A model generated the notes under the pieces. It saw only the letters and a list, made by a program, of their open reading frames with translations, did no database searches and was not told where the DNA came from. A DNA stretch of 5,362 bases from Micrococcaceae bacterium UBA6021 (GTDB lineage Bacteria > Actinomycetota > Actinomycetes > Actinomycetales > Micrococcaceae). Positions 1 to 4,814 of this stretch are shown here, piece by piece. Numbering within the stretch: position 1 is the first letter of the stretch; the number at the start of each line of letters is the position of its first letter. The stretch is from contig DIZT01000005.1 in assembly GCA_002427975.1 (NCBI GenBank), forward strand, positions 1-5,362, written 5' to 3'. Position numbers and translations under genes: made by a program.

Positions 1-8
1 AGTAAGTC

Positions 9-31
9 GTCTCATAGTCCCGGGTGTCTCA
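9..31 (+). promoter_or_regulatory. Possible resolvase-binding half-sites (res-like)
   Basis: GTCTCA occurs twice as a direct repeat (9-14 and 26-31), 17 bp apart, just upstream of a serine resolvase start. The local sequences TCGTCTCATA and GTGTCTCAAC resemble the TGTCTNATA type of half-site bound by Tn3-family resolvases, whose res sites usually lie beside the resolvase gene. The link to the resolvase is inference from position and partial motif match; six-base repeats also arise by chance, and the window starts too close to see a full res site. Confidence 0.25.
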
Positions 32-69
32 ACCGCTCTTTTCGGGGTTTGATGGGGCAGACTGCCGTC

Positions 70-219
70 ATGGCACATCTCGGATACACACGCATCAGTA
101 CCGCAGGCCAGGACGACCAGCTCCAACGAGACGCTCTCATCTCCGCAGGTGTCGAGACGCGGAACATCTACTTCGACGTGACCTCGGGAAGCAATGAGGC
201 CCAAAGCTGTGACTGTTAA
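70..219 (+). pseudogene. Serine resolvase/invertase, 3'-truncated N-terminal fragment
   Basis: The frame from ATG 70 encodes MAHLGYTRISTAGQDDQLQR, the hallmark start of resolvase/invertase-type serine recombinases: strand 1 (LGYTRIS) with the nucleophilic serine at residue 10, then the helix DDQLQRDALISAG and the DVTSGS segment (residues 36-41). Such proteins are normally about 180-200 aa and cut and rejoin DNA through a phosphoserine link. Here family-like sequence ends near codon 45 (NEAQ, about position 206) and TAA follows at 217-219. The rest of the catalytic domain, with its conserved arginines, and the DNA-binding HTH are absent, so the product cannot be active. ATG 52 is in frame and closer to a GGGG stretch (44-47), but residue 1 at ATG 70 fits the family better. 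The abrupt loss suggests insertion or recombination near 206. Identification is firm; the cause of truncation is inferred. Confidence 0.85.
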
Positions 220-220
220 C

Positions 221-258
221 TTCGTTTGGCGGTTAATTCGCAGGTTCGTTTGGCGGTT
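221..258. repeat. Two direct copies of TTCGTTTGGCGGTT, possible element-end repeats
   Basis: An identical 14-mer TTCGTTTGGCGGTT is present at 221-234 and 245-258 (24-bp period). The related TTCGTTCGGCGG (one mismatch over 12 bases) is at 326-337 in the same orientation. The first copy is framed by TTAAC (217-221) and GTTAA (232-236), a short inverted repeat. The cluster starts within about 15 bp of the point where the resolvase loses homology. Repeated short motifs near a boundary are what subterminal transposase or recombinase binding sites look like, so I infer a mobile-element end. No matching cluster is visible next to the tnp genes at 4200-4260, and the other end of any element lies outside the window. 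Confidence 0.5.
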
Positions 259-379
259 CCAGCCGATGCCGGTAAGGAGGGCGGACAGTGCGGCTTCGGG
301 CGGTGTCTCCGGTGACAATGCCCGGTTCGTTCGGCGGCGTTGGTAAGCGGGCCTGCGGCTGCGGAGCAATGTAGCGGAA

Positions 380-625
380 ATGATGGAGTCAGGTACAGGC
401 ACCGTCCAGCAGAATGACAAGGCAGTTCCACTCGGGACCAAGTCGTCGGGCACGAGGGGAATCTCTGTCACGATGATGCGTGGGCATTTTGCATATCTCT
501 CAGCGCAAAACACGGGCGCCAGCGGGACGATCACCTGCCGGATCACCGTCGACGGGGTTGTCGTTTCGACTAACACTTCAAGCGGCGCCTATGCGATTGC
601 CAGTTGCAAAGGAACCGTTGGCTGA
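380..625 (+). pseudogene. MmpS-like protein, C-terminal fragment
   Basis: The frame contains LSAQNTGASGTITCRITVDG (residues 40-59) followed by VVVSTNTSSGAYAIASC (60-76). This is the pattern of the C-terminal beta-sandwich half of MmpS-family transport accessory proteins and related actinobacterial secreted proteins, with its two conserved cysteines (C53 and C76 here). MmpS proteins have an N-terminal membrane anchor and an extracytoplasmic domain and usually assist MmpL exporters. The anchor and first half are missing. Family-like residues (SNVAEM...) may extend a few codons upstream to about 362, then TAA at 344-346 and the repeat region cut them off. The ATG at 380 is therefore probably an internal methionine, not a true start, and no convincing ribosome binding site precedes it. 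No MmpL partner is nearby. I treat it as a remnant created by the same rearrangement that trimmed the left side. Confidence 0.6.
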
Positions 626-693
626 ACGGATTCATCGGGGCCCGGCGCGCCGCATCGGGCAGACTGTTCCGATTTGCCGTACACATAGGGGTC

Positions 694-1419
694 ATGACCT
701 CCTCCCGCAAGCGCCTCGCCCTACTCTCAACGCTCATCGCTGCTGTTCTGGCCGTTACCGGCTGCACGACCCAGACCACGGCAGCTCCGGCGTCGGCGGT
801 GGCTTCCCCGTCAGCCTCCGCAACAGACAGCGAAGACACCTCCGCGGGCACACCGGGAGACACAACCGCACCGTCAGTGGCAGCTGTTCCCTTCGCGGCC
901 CTGGCCGCCCCGGCCCCGGACGTGAAATCCATCCATTCCCCGGACAAGGTCGCCATCGACGAGACCCTGACACCCGGTGAATGCAAGGTCCGCACGGTCG
1001 ACGCCGCCAGCGGCGACTACCTGCCGGACCCGGCCTGCACCCCGGGCGCGATCGACCCGGCCGTCACGCAGGACAACCTCGCCTCCACGATCTGCAAGTC
1101 CGGTTACACGACCACGGTCCGCGCACCCGTCGCGGACACCGACAAGGTCAAAGCACTCAGCCTCCGGCAGTACGGCCAGACCCCGGCATCCACCACCGAA
1201 TTCGACCACCTGATCTCACTTCAGCTCGGCGGCACCAACGCAGTATCGAACCTGTGGCCGGAGCCGAACCGTGCCGGAGCCCCGGGAACGACCAACCCCA
1301 AAGACGCCGTCGAGACCCAGCTGAACAAGGCTGTCTGCTCGCACAAGGTCACCCTCGCGGCCGCGCAGAACGCGATCGCGCACGACTGGGTCACCGCTGA
1401 GAAAGACCTCGGCCTGTAG
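694..1419 (+). CDS. Lipoprotein with HNH-nuclease-like C-terminal domain
   Basis: This is a 241-aa protein. Residues 1-24 form a lipoprotein signal: basic RKR at 5-7, a hydrophobic core, and lipobox VTGC with the lipidated cysteine at 24. A Thr/Ala/Ser/Pro-rich linker (25-75), typical of exported actinobacterial proteins, follows. The folded part (about 88-241) has C97, C115, C134 and C215, possibly disulfide-forming outside the cell, and the segment EFDHLISLQLGG...NLWPEP (169-191), then NPKD (201-204). A DH pair followed by an N-L-W-P-E-P strand is characteristic of beta-beta-alpha metal (HNH-like) nucleases, with D171/H172 as candidate metal and base residues and N186 as the asparagine. The frame is open from farther upstream, but ATG 694 is chosen because it places the signal peptide at the N-terminus; AGGGG (687-691 region) is a close, weak ribosome binding site. 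It appears intact between two broken genes. Export is well supported; nuclease activity is inference. Confidence 0.85.
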   Translation: MTSSRKRLALLSTLIAAVLAVTGCTTQTTAAPASAVASPSASATDSEDTSAGTPGDTTAPSVAAVPFAALAAPAPDVKSIHSPDKVAIDETLTPGECKVRTVDAASGDYLPDPACTPGAIDPAVTQDNLASTICKSGYTTTVRAPVADTDKVKALSLRQYGQTPASTTEFDHLISLQLGGTNAVSNLWPEPNRAGAPGTTNPKDAVETQLNKAVCSHKVTLAAAQNAIAHDWVTAEKDLGL

Positions 1420-1438
1420 CCACGAGTCTCCACAAAAC

Positions 1439-2099
1439 AGCCCCGCCGGGATTCTTGGGTTCTACAACCTCGTCGCCAACGACTCTGGGGGTGCAAGCCA
1501 GACAAACACCTATGTCACGGCACACGAACTGCGCACTGAGTTGACTTCTTCGCCAGCGACAAGATCGTTCATCACTGGTGAGGGCTACATTGCGTCAGAC
1601 TCCACGAGCAAGACCAATAACACGCACGGCAACTTTGGATTCAATGCCAAGTTCAACAAAGAAATGACGAGCGTGAAAGGCAACCTGGAGTACGTGTACC
1701 GCGTAAACATGGACGTCGGTGGTGGCAATTTCCGCGACGTGGACGTGCACGTAAAGAGCGACGACATGACATACCTCGGAATTGATGTCTCTGCGGCGCC
1801 GCCTACCGCGGTGGCAACTGGCAGATTCTATGTCCGCTATATCGACACCTTAACAGGGCAAGACTACGAGCAACTGGACTTCAACGGGGCAAGACTACGA
1901 GCAACTGGACTTCGGAAACGGAACCTTCCAGCTCAATGTCACGGACGCTGGATCTGGCGGTCTTACTGATCTGTTCGCCATCGCCTTGAGGCGCCCGGAC
2001 GGGACTCTCTTCCACGTCAGTACGGCTCCCTACTCGCATAGCTCTGGATCGGCGGCGCAAGTACTACTCGGAGGAGGCAACATTACAATCCATTCTTAG
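1439..2099 (+). pseudogene. Beta-rich surface/adhesin-type protein, 5'-truncated and frameshifted
   Basis: The reading frame from about 1439 (SPAGILGFYNLVANDSGG...) continues through GNFGFNAKF, KGNLEYVYRV and DVDVHVKSDDMTYLGI to TGQDYEQLDF, where it shifts at the tandem duplication and runs out as junk, stopping at 1967-1969. Reading from the second repeat copy restores good protein: GNGTFQLNVTDAGSGG, FAIALRRPDGTLFH, and an end NITIHS at TAG 2097-2099. The pattern (NFGF-K...GNLEY...D-HV-S...G...NGTFQLNVTDAGSGG-D-F-I-L) resembles beta-sandwich modules found at the C-termini of secreted surface proteins. That family assignment is from memory of the pattern and is tentative. There is no start codon with a ribosome binding site, no signal peptide and no N-terminal part, so this is the tail of a longer gene cut off just after the lipoprotein stop. 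It is less GC-rich than the lipoprotein gene. The gene is dead by both truncation and frameshift. Confidence 0.7.
1856..1913. repeat. 31-bp-period tandem duplication causing a frameshift
   Basis: A 27-base sequence starting GGGCAAGACTACGAG and ending CTGGACTTC is present at 1856-1882 and again, identically, at 1887-1913. Four bases (AACG) separate the copies, so the period is 31, which is not a multiple of three. The separator looks like the bases following copy 2 (GGAAACGG) without the GGA. Perfect identity suggests a recent event. It moves the downstream part of the surface-protein gene into the next frame. Confidence 0.97.
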
Positions 2100-2284
2100 G
2101 CTGTCTCACGGCTTTGGCGGGCGAGAAACTGACTGTAACCGGACGCTGGTGAGGTTGGCCGAGCAAGCCGCTGAGGCGTTCCAGTTCCAAGGTTCTATGG
2201 GGGTCCGATGAGACTCCGGCGCGGTACGACGTCGTTTGTGCATGTCAGGCGCCGTCGGGCGCCGCTCTTGCGTGAGCCACAGGT

Positions 2285-2375
2285 GTGGGTCTAGTGGTTA
2301 CTCCGGGGTCCGAAAAGGATCCCTCACCGGGATAGCTGCAGCCGGAAGGAACTGATCCGGGCTGCGGAAGCCCAC
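2285..2375 (+). ncRNA. Candidate structured RNA, three-way-junction fold
   Basis: Three stems nest cleanly. GTGGG (2285-2289) pairs with CCCAC (2371-2375). Inside it are hairpin A, 2305-2311 with 2317-2323 (7 bp including one G-U) around a GAAAA loop, and hairpin B, 2338-2346 with 2356-2365 (9 bp with one bulged G) around the loop AGGAACTGA. An alternative, GAAGC-CCACT-GCTTC, competes at the 3' side. The stretch GCCGG...TCCGGGCTG...CCACTG is faintly like part of a cobalamin riboswitch, but the rest of that consensus is missing. The segment lies upstream of the promoter proposed at 2409, so it would not be a leader of the 2495 gene if that promoter is right. Strand, expression and function are unknown; it could equally be a DNA-level structure or a remnant. 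Confidence 0.28.
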
Positions 2376-2408
2376 TGCTTCTATTGGAGGTCATCCGGCC
2401 TGTGAGTC

Positions 2409-2436
2409 TTGACAGCCCAGGGCCATCAGGCATCAT
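2409..2436 (+). promoter_or_regulatory. Likely sigma-70-type promoter for the 2495 gene
   Basis: TTGACA at 2409-2414 is a perfect -35 hexamer. CATCAT at 2431-2436, 16 bp downstream, matches four of six positions of the -10 consensus. The predicted transcript would start near 2443, giving a leader of about 50 nt before a good ribosome binding site (AGGAG, 2483-2487). The weak -10 keeps confidence moderate. Confidence 0.45.
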
Positions 2437-2494
2437 CGGTGGTGTGTCGCTGAACGGAATGGGGGCCGCGCATGACAGAAATAGGAGCTAAACA

Positions 2495-2965
2495 ATGGGG
2501 ACGATGATCGGCGCAGTGCACTCTATGGGGGGCGAACCGCCTAGGCTCGAACGGGTGCTACTGCCCGCGCGGCATGAGTTCGAGGTGACGGTCCCGGACG
2601 GCTCGGTCGTCCGAGGCTATGTGACCAGCTACGAGGTCTGGGACTCGTTTGTGCGGGTGAACGTGACTTTCATTGATCGTCCGCTGCGGAGCGGGCACGA
2701 CGACGCGCTCGTTCTACGGCTCTCCGACGGCACCTTCGCGAAGATGGTTCACGGGAATGGCGGCGGGAGCGACCGCTTCAGTGTCCTGGCAAGCGCGTTC
2801 GCCCGCCCGCTCGCCACCCAAACTGCGACGCTCGGGCTCGGACGGGACCGGCGGAAACCCTCCACGCCTCGCATCGTCCAGAACCCTGGCGGCGCGATGT
2901 TGCCTGCCCGCGATCCGAACGAGGAAATGGTTTTCACACAGATCATGGACCTCGTGCTCCCGTAG
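2495..2965 (+). CDS. Uncharacterised 156-aa protein
   Basis: I do not recognise this protein. ATG 2495 has a well-placed ribosome binding site (AGGAG at 2483-2487, 7-base spacing); ATG 2504 is an in-frame alternative with a less suitable spacing. The first 100 residues alternate hydrophobic and charged residues in a beta-strand-rich pattern: FEVTVPDG (29-36), VVRGYVTSYEVW (38-49), FVRVNVTFIDRPL (52-64), ALVLRLSDGTFAKMV (71-85). A Gly-rich turn HGNGGGSD (86-93) follows, then a basic linker with GRDRRKPSTPRIV (116-128) and an acidic/hydrophobic end. There is no signal peptide, membrane segment or cysteine, so it is probably cytoplasmic. Duplicated V-x-DG-x-V/F strand motifs suggest a small beta-barrel fold, but this is inference. 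It is probably expressed from the promoter at 2409-2436 and may be co-transcribed with the membrane protein 173 bp downstream. It is a gene by codon pattern and ribosome binding site, with unknown function. Confidence 0.75.
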   Translation: MGTMIGAVHSMGGEPPRLERVLLPARHEFEVTVPDGSVVRGYVTSYEVWDSFVRVNVTFIDRPLRSGHDDALVLRLSDGTFAKMVHGNGGGSDRFSVLASAFARPLATQTATLGLGRDRRKPSTPRIVQNPGGAMLPARDPNEEMVFTQIMDLVLP

Positions 2966-2973
2966 CGGATCGC

Positions 2974-3117
2974 TTGCGGGACGAAGCGAAGGCTTTGGGA
3001 GACACCCACTTGCAGAACGTTGGAGGGGGAGTTCGTGGCTACGCGGCGCCGGAGGCTGTTGCGCCGTTGGTATTCCAGATAGCGCCGAAGGCTGGCGATA
3101 TGGTTGAGCAACAGTAG
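2974..3117 (+). pseudogene. Possible short coding remnant or small ORF
   Basis: Between the two neighbouring genes, the frame ending at TAG 3115-3117 reads DRLRDEAKALGDTHLQNVGG followed by GVRGYAAPEAVAPLVFQIAP and KAGDMVEQQ, with sensible codon use and amino-acid composition over about 50 codons. The only start-like codon is TTG 2974 (47 aa) and no ribosome binding site precedes it. The frame remains open upstream, through the 2495 gene, but the peptide there looks like an out-of-frame shadow. It is best read as the C-terminal scrap of a lost gene, or less likely a small translated protein. No family is recognised. Confidence 0.3.
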
Positions 3118-3138
3118 CCGCACTATCTTTGGGGAAAA

Positions 3139-3396
3139 ATGATACTGGCGCTCTCTACCTCGGAAGCAAATCCACTGGTGCCGTCCTGGGGCATCATGGG
3201 ATTCCTGCTGATCCTGAACGCAATCCTGTTCGTCGCAGCGCTCGTGAGCATTGCCCGCAACCGGACGAATACCACTGGCGCCACCGTCGTGTGGGCCCTC
3301 ATCGTTCTTGCGGTACCGGTACTTGGCTCGGTTCTGTGGTTCCTAATTGGGCGCAGAGAAACATCCAATTCGCGTTTCCGCGATCAAGCGAGATAG
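3139..3396 (+). CDS. Small PLDc_N-type two-helix membrane protein
   Basis: This is an 85-aa protein with two membrane helices: about 17-39 (WGIMGFLLILNAILFVAALV core) and about 49-70 (VVWALIVLAVPVLGSVLWFL), followed by IGRR and a short basic tail. The sequence V-P-V-L-G-S-x-L-W-F-L-I-G-R is the signature of the PLDc_N domain, the N-terminal membrane anchor of cardiolipin synthases and PLD nucleases, which also exists as stand-alone small proteins in actinobacteria. No HKD phospholipase motif is present, so this protein is not itself an enzyme. ATG 3139 is preceded by GGGG (3131-3134) at 4-base spacing, and the first helix starts soon after. The 31 residues between helix starts include a basic loop (ARNR, 39-42), probably cytoplasmic. 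Stand-alone PLDc_N proteins have no settled function; a role with the upstream unknown gene is only suggested by proximity. Confidence 0.8.
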   Translation: MILALSTSEANPLVPSWGIMGFLLILNAILFVAALVSIARNRTNTTGATVVWALIVLAVPVLGSVLWFLIGRRETSNSRFRDQAR

Positions 3397-3470
3397 CCGG
3401 CATGCGGGAAGCCAAGCTCTCTGTAGAGGGGAACTCCTGAAAGGTTCCTGGAATGACCACCGTGCTGTAG

Positions 3471-3674
3471 CTCGACGTCGTTCCTGTATTGGTTGTTGAG
3501 GCTGCCACGTACTCGTGCATCAAGGACAGGACCCCGCACGGAACATGCTCCGTTTACAGGGTATGGAGTCGGTGCGATGCTGAACGCACCGTGGTCGCGC
3601 CGGCTGTGGTCGAACAGGGGGTAGTGGGAGATGCAGTGGAACACACCGAGGCCAGGGAATCCCTGGCCACATGA
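3471..3674 (+). other. Unassigned region with one open frame of doubtful coding status
   Basis: Between the membrane-protein gene and the 3631 gene I see no recognisable gene. After TAG 3468-3470 a frame runs open to TGA 3672-3674 (TTG 3489 is the first start-like codon, 61 aa). It includes the stretch CDAERTVVAPAVVEQGVV, with three cysteines but no family match. Its stop sits one base before ATG 3676. Minus-strand frames here (for example the end of 3384-3884) also look superficially peptide-like, so strand bias does not decide. This may be a remnant, a leader ORF coupled to the next gene, or non-coding. Confidence 0.2.
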
Positions 3675-4251
3675 CATGGTGATCTCAGTAGATGACCATC
3701 CCTTATCGCTGAATCTACTACTGTTCGTTCGGCACGCCTGGTCAATTGCGCCGGACGTCGATATTCCTGCACTCACCCCAGCCCCGAACCCGGGGGCATC
3801 CGAAATACCAGTGTCTGCCAGCAGTGAAGAGTGGGCTGATCGCTGGCGCATCGCTTGGGATCGGGCATGGGACTGGTACAACATTCAGGAGCCGGACCGG
3901 ATGAAGCACCCTACCCAGGAGCTCATGCGGCACGTCTTGCGGCCGGGGCAGGAACTTCATCCGCTCATACCTCCGCTTTGGACCACTGAGTACGACTGGG
4001 ACGGCCTGGATAACGATGCCTTCAATAATTGGCATAACGTTCTAAGCCCGATTCCCCCCAGCGATGCGGAGCGTAGGAACCTATCAGACCTAATTCCCGC
4101 ATGGGAGAGCGGCCTGGACACTGTTATCGTGCTGCCGTACGCGGGGTACTTCGCTAGACGAGTTACCCGTCGTCACCTTGCAGTTTCGGCCGCAACTCGA
4201 AATGATCCCGCCACCTACGGCAGGGCCTTGCGAGAGGCTGCACTGTCATAA
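3631..4251 (+). CDS. Uncharacterised Trp-rich actinobacterial-type protein, 206 aa
   Basis: This is a soluble protein rich in Trp and Pro. From ATG 3676 (residue 16) it reads MVISVDDHPLSLNLLLFVRH, followed by a Pro-rich stretch IPALTPAPNPGAS, then EEWADRWRIAWDRAWDWY, PLWTTEYDWDGLD, PAWESGLDTVIVLPYAGYFA and RRHLAVSAATRNDPATYGRA. The layout matches a family of actinobacterial hypothetical proteins I know only by pattern; no enzyme motif is visible and I assign no function. ATG 3631 is preceded by AGGGGG (3616-3621, 9-base spacing) and is used here. The sequence after ATG 3676 looks more like a natural N-terminus, but that codon lacks a ribosome binding site and follows a palindrome, so 3676-4251 (191 aa) is a real alternative. 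No signal peptide or membrane segment is seen. Its 3' end overlaps the convergent tnpC-like gene by 37 bp (4215-4251). The C-terminus looks complete. Confidence 0.75.
   Translation: MQWNTPRPGNPWPHDMVISVDDHPLSLNLLLFVRHAWSIAPDVDIPALTPAPNPGASEIPVSASSEEWADRWRIAWDRAWDWYNIQEPDRMKHPTQELMRHVLRPGQELHPLIPPLWTTEYDWDGLDNDAFNNWHNVLSPIPPSDAERRNLSDLIPAWESGLDTVIVLPYAGYFARRVTRRHLAVSAATRNDPATYGRALREAALS
3650..3668. promoter_or_regulatory. Perfect 19-bp palindrome near the start of the next gene
   Basis: GGCCAGGGAATCCCTGGCC is a perfect inverted repeat with 9-bp arms around a central A. It lies 19 bp inside the gene if translation starts at ATG 3631, or 7 bp before ATG 3676. Its size and symmetry fit a dimeric-repressor operator, or an mRNA hairpin that would mask initiation at 3676. 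No regulator gene is adjacent, so the role is inference. Confidence 0.35.
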
Positions 4252-4814
4252 CGTCCCGCTGAGGGTTCGGCATTGCTCCCGCCGGGATGCGGCCGGTTAA
4301 GCCGGGTCATGAGCTCGCGGTTGGCTGCCCGTGCCGCGTCGAGCTCGTCGTCGCGTTCTGAGAGTTGCCGGCGTTGTTCTGCGGTCTGTTGTTCCAGCTC
4401 GGTGACGCGGCGGTGCAGACGGTCGACATCGTCGGGAGCCCCGAGGCCGGACTCCCGCCACGCTTGTTCACCGAGCTGCTCGGACAGGCGCTGGCGGAAC
4501 TGGGCGTTTTCGCGGGACAGTCGGGTGATGCGGTCATGAGCGTTGGCCAGGTCGGCTACCAGGGATGGCCTGCTGACGCCCGGTCCTCCGGCCTTGGCGG
4601 TGGCCGGTTCGGCGGCCTTGAGAAGCACCGCGGCGTGAAGGTCGCGGTGGCGATAGAGGAAGCTGCGGTCCACCCCGGCGCGGCGCGCGATCGCGGAGAT
4701 GCTTACTTCGGTGCCCAGGTGAACGGCTTGCTCGAGCGCGGCGAGGACACGCTGTCGGCATCGTGTGCTGTGGGCTTGCCGGGCCGCGGCGATGCCGTTG
4801 GTGTTGCTGTTCAC
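4215..4814 (-). CDS. tnpC: TnpC-like transposition accessory protein (HTH plus coiled coil)
   Basis: This 199-aa protein is encoded directly after the TnpB-like recombinase. Residues 16-66 form a TetR-like N-terminal HTH: helix RQRVLAALEQAV, then SISAIARRAGVDRSFLYRHR (38-57) as the recognition segment. Residues 87-112 and 129-173 are heptad-rich coiled coil (LANAHDRITRLSRENAQFRQ, VDRLHRRVTELEQQ). This layout is that of DUF6262/TnpC proteins, the third gene of Tn554-type tnpABC sets; in Tn554 TnpC is not essential but affects transposition frequency and orientation. GTG 4814 overlaps the tnpB stop as GTGA (4-bp overlap) and has GGAGGA three bases upstream, so the two are translationally coupled. 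The tail after LNRP (about residue 175) is Gly/Ser/Ala-rich and unlike the rest. With the 37-bp convergent overlap, it may be readthrough into foreign sequence after a junction near 4250-4260. DNA-binding function is inferred from the HTH. Confidence 0.85.
   Translation of the reverse strand: MNSNTNGIAAARQAHSTRCRQRVLAALEQAVHLGTEVSISAIARRAGVDRSFLYRHRDLHAAVLLKAAEPATAKAGGPGVSRPSLVADLANAHDRITRLSRENAQFRQRLSEQLGEQAWRESGLGAPDDVDRLHRRVTELEQQTAEQRRQLSERDDELDAARAANRELMTRLNRPHPGGSNAEPSAGRYDSAASRKALP

Larger units (their letters stand above)
2100..2494. other. 395-bp gene-free stretch rich in inverted repeats
   Basis: No reading frame here looks like a protein on either strand; the longest minus-strand frame (2245-2436) has no recognisable features. 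The stretch holds a perfect 10-bp palindrome ACGACGTCGT (2226-2235), a perfect hairpin GGCGCC-GTCG-GGCGCC (2248-2263), a compact structured segment at 2285-2375 and a likely promoter at 2409-2436. GGTGAGG (2148-2154) and CCTCACC (2322-2328) are perfectly complementary over 7 bp, but the second overlaps a stronger local hairpin. None of the hairpins is followed by a T-run, so no intrinsic terminator is claimed. Confidence 0.6.

Noticed and set aside
480..1400. Several Arg/Pro/His-rich frames on both strands over the MmpS fragment and lipoprotein
   Set aside because: Their composition is typical of wrong-frame translation of GC-rich DNA, and the lipoprotein frame explains the region.
2148..2328. 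tRNA-Ser-like features: GGTGAGG then TTGGCCGAG at the 5' side, TCTAGTGGTTA, and CCTCACC complementary to GGTGAGG
   Set aside because: The span is 181 nt, no anticodon stem pairs around a 7-base loop, and there is no proper T-arm. The 7-bp match may be chance.
2301..2390. Resemblance to riboswitches: GGGGTCC and AACTGATCC are TPP-like; GCCGG...TCCGGGCTG...CCACTG is cobalamin-like
   Set aside because: The TPP CTGAGA motif and a convincing B12 box are both missing, and the downstream gene has no link to vitamin metabolism.
2245..2436. Minus-strand 63-aa frame
   Set aside because: It crosses the hairpins and has no ribosome binding site, conserved motif or plausible composition.
3299..3884. Minus-strand open frames at 3299-3523 and 3384-3884
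   Set aside because: They run antisense through the membrane-protein gene and the start of the 3631 gene, and have no ribosome binding site, domain or family pattern; they are shadows of GC-rich coding DNA.
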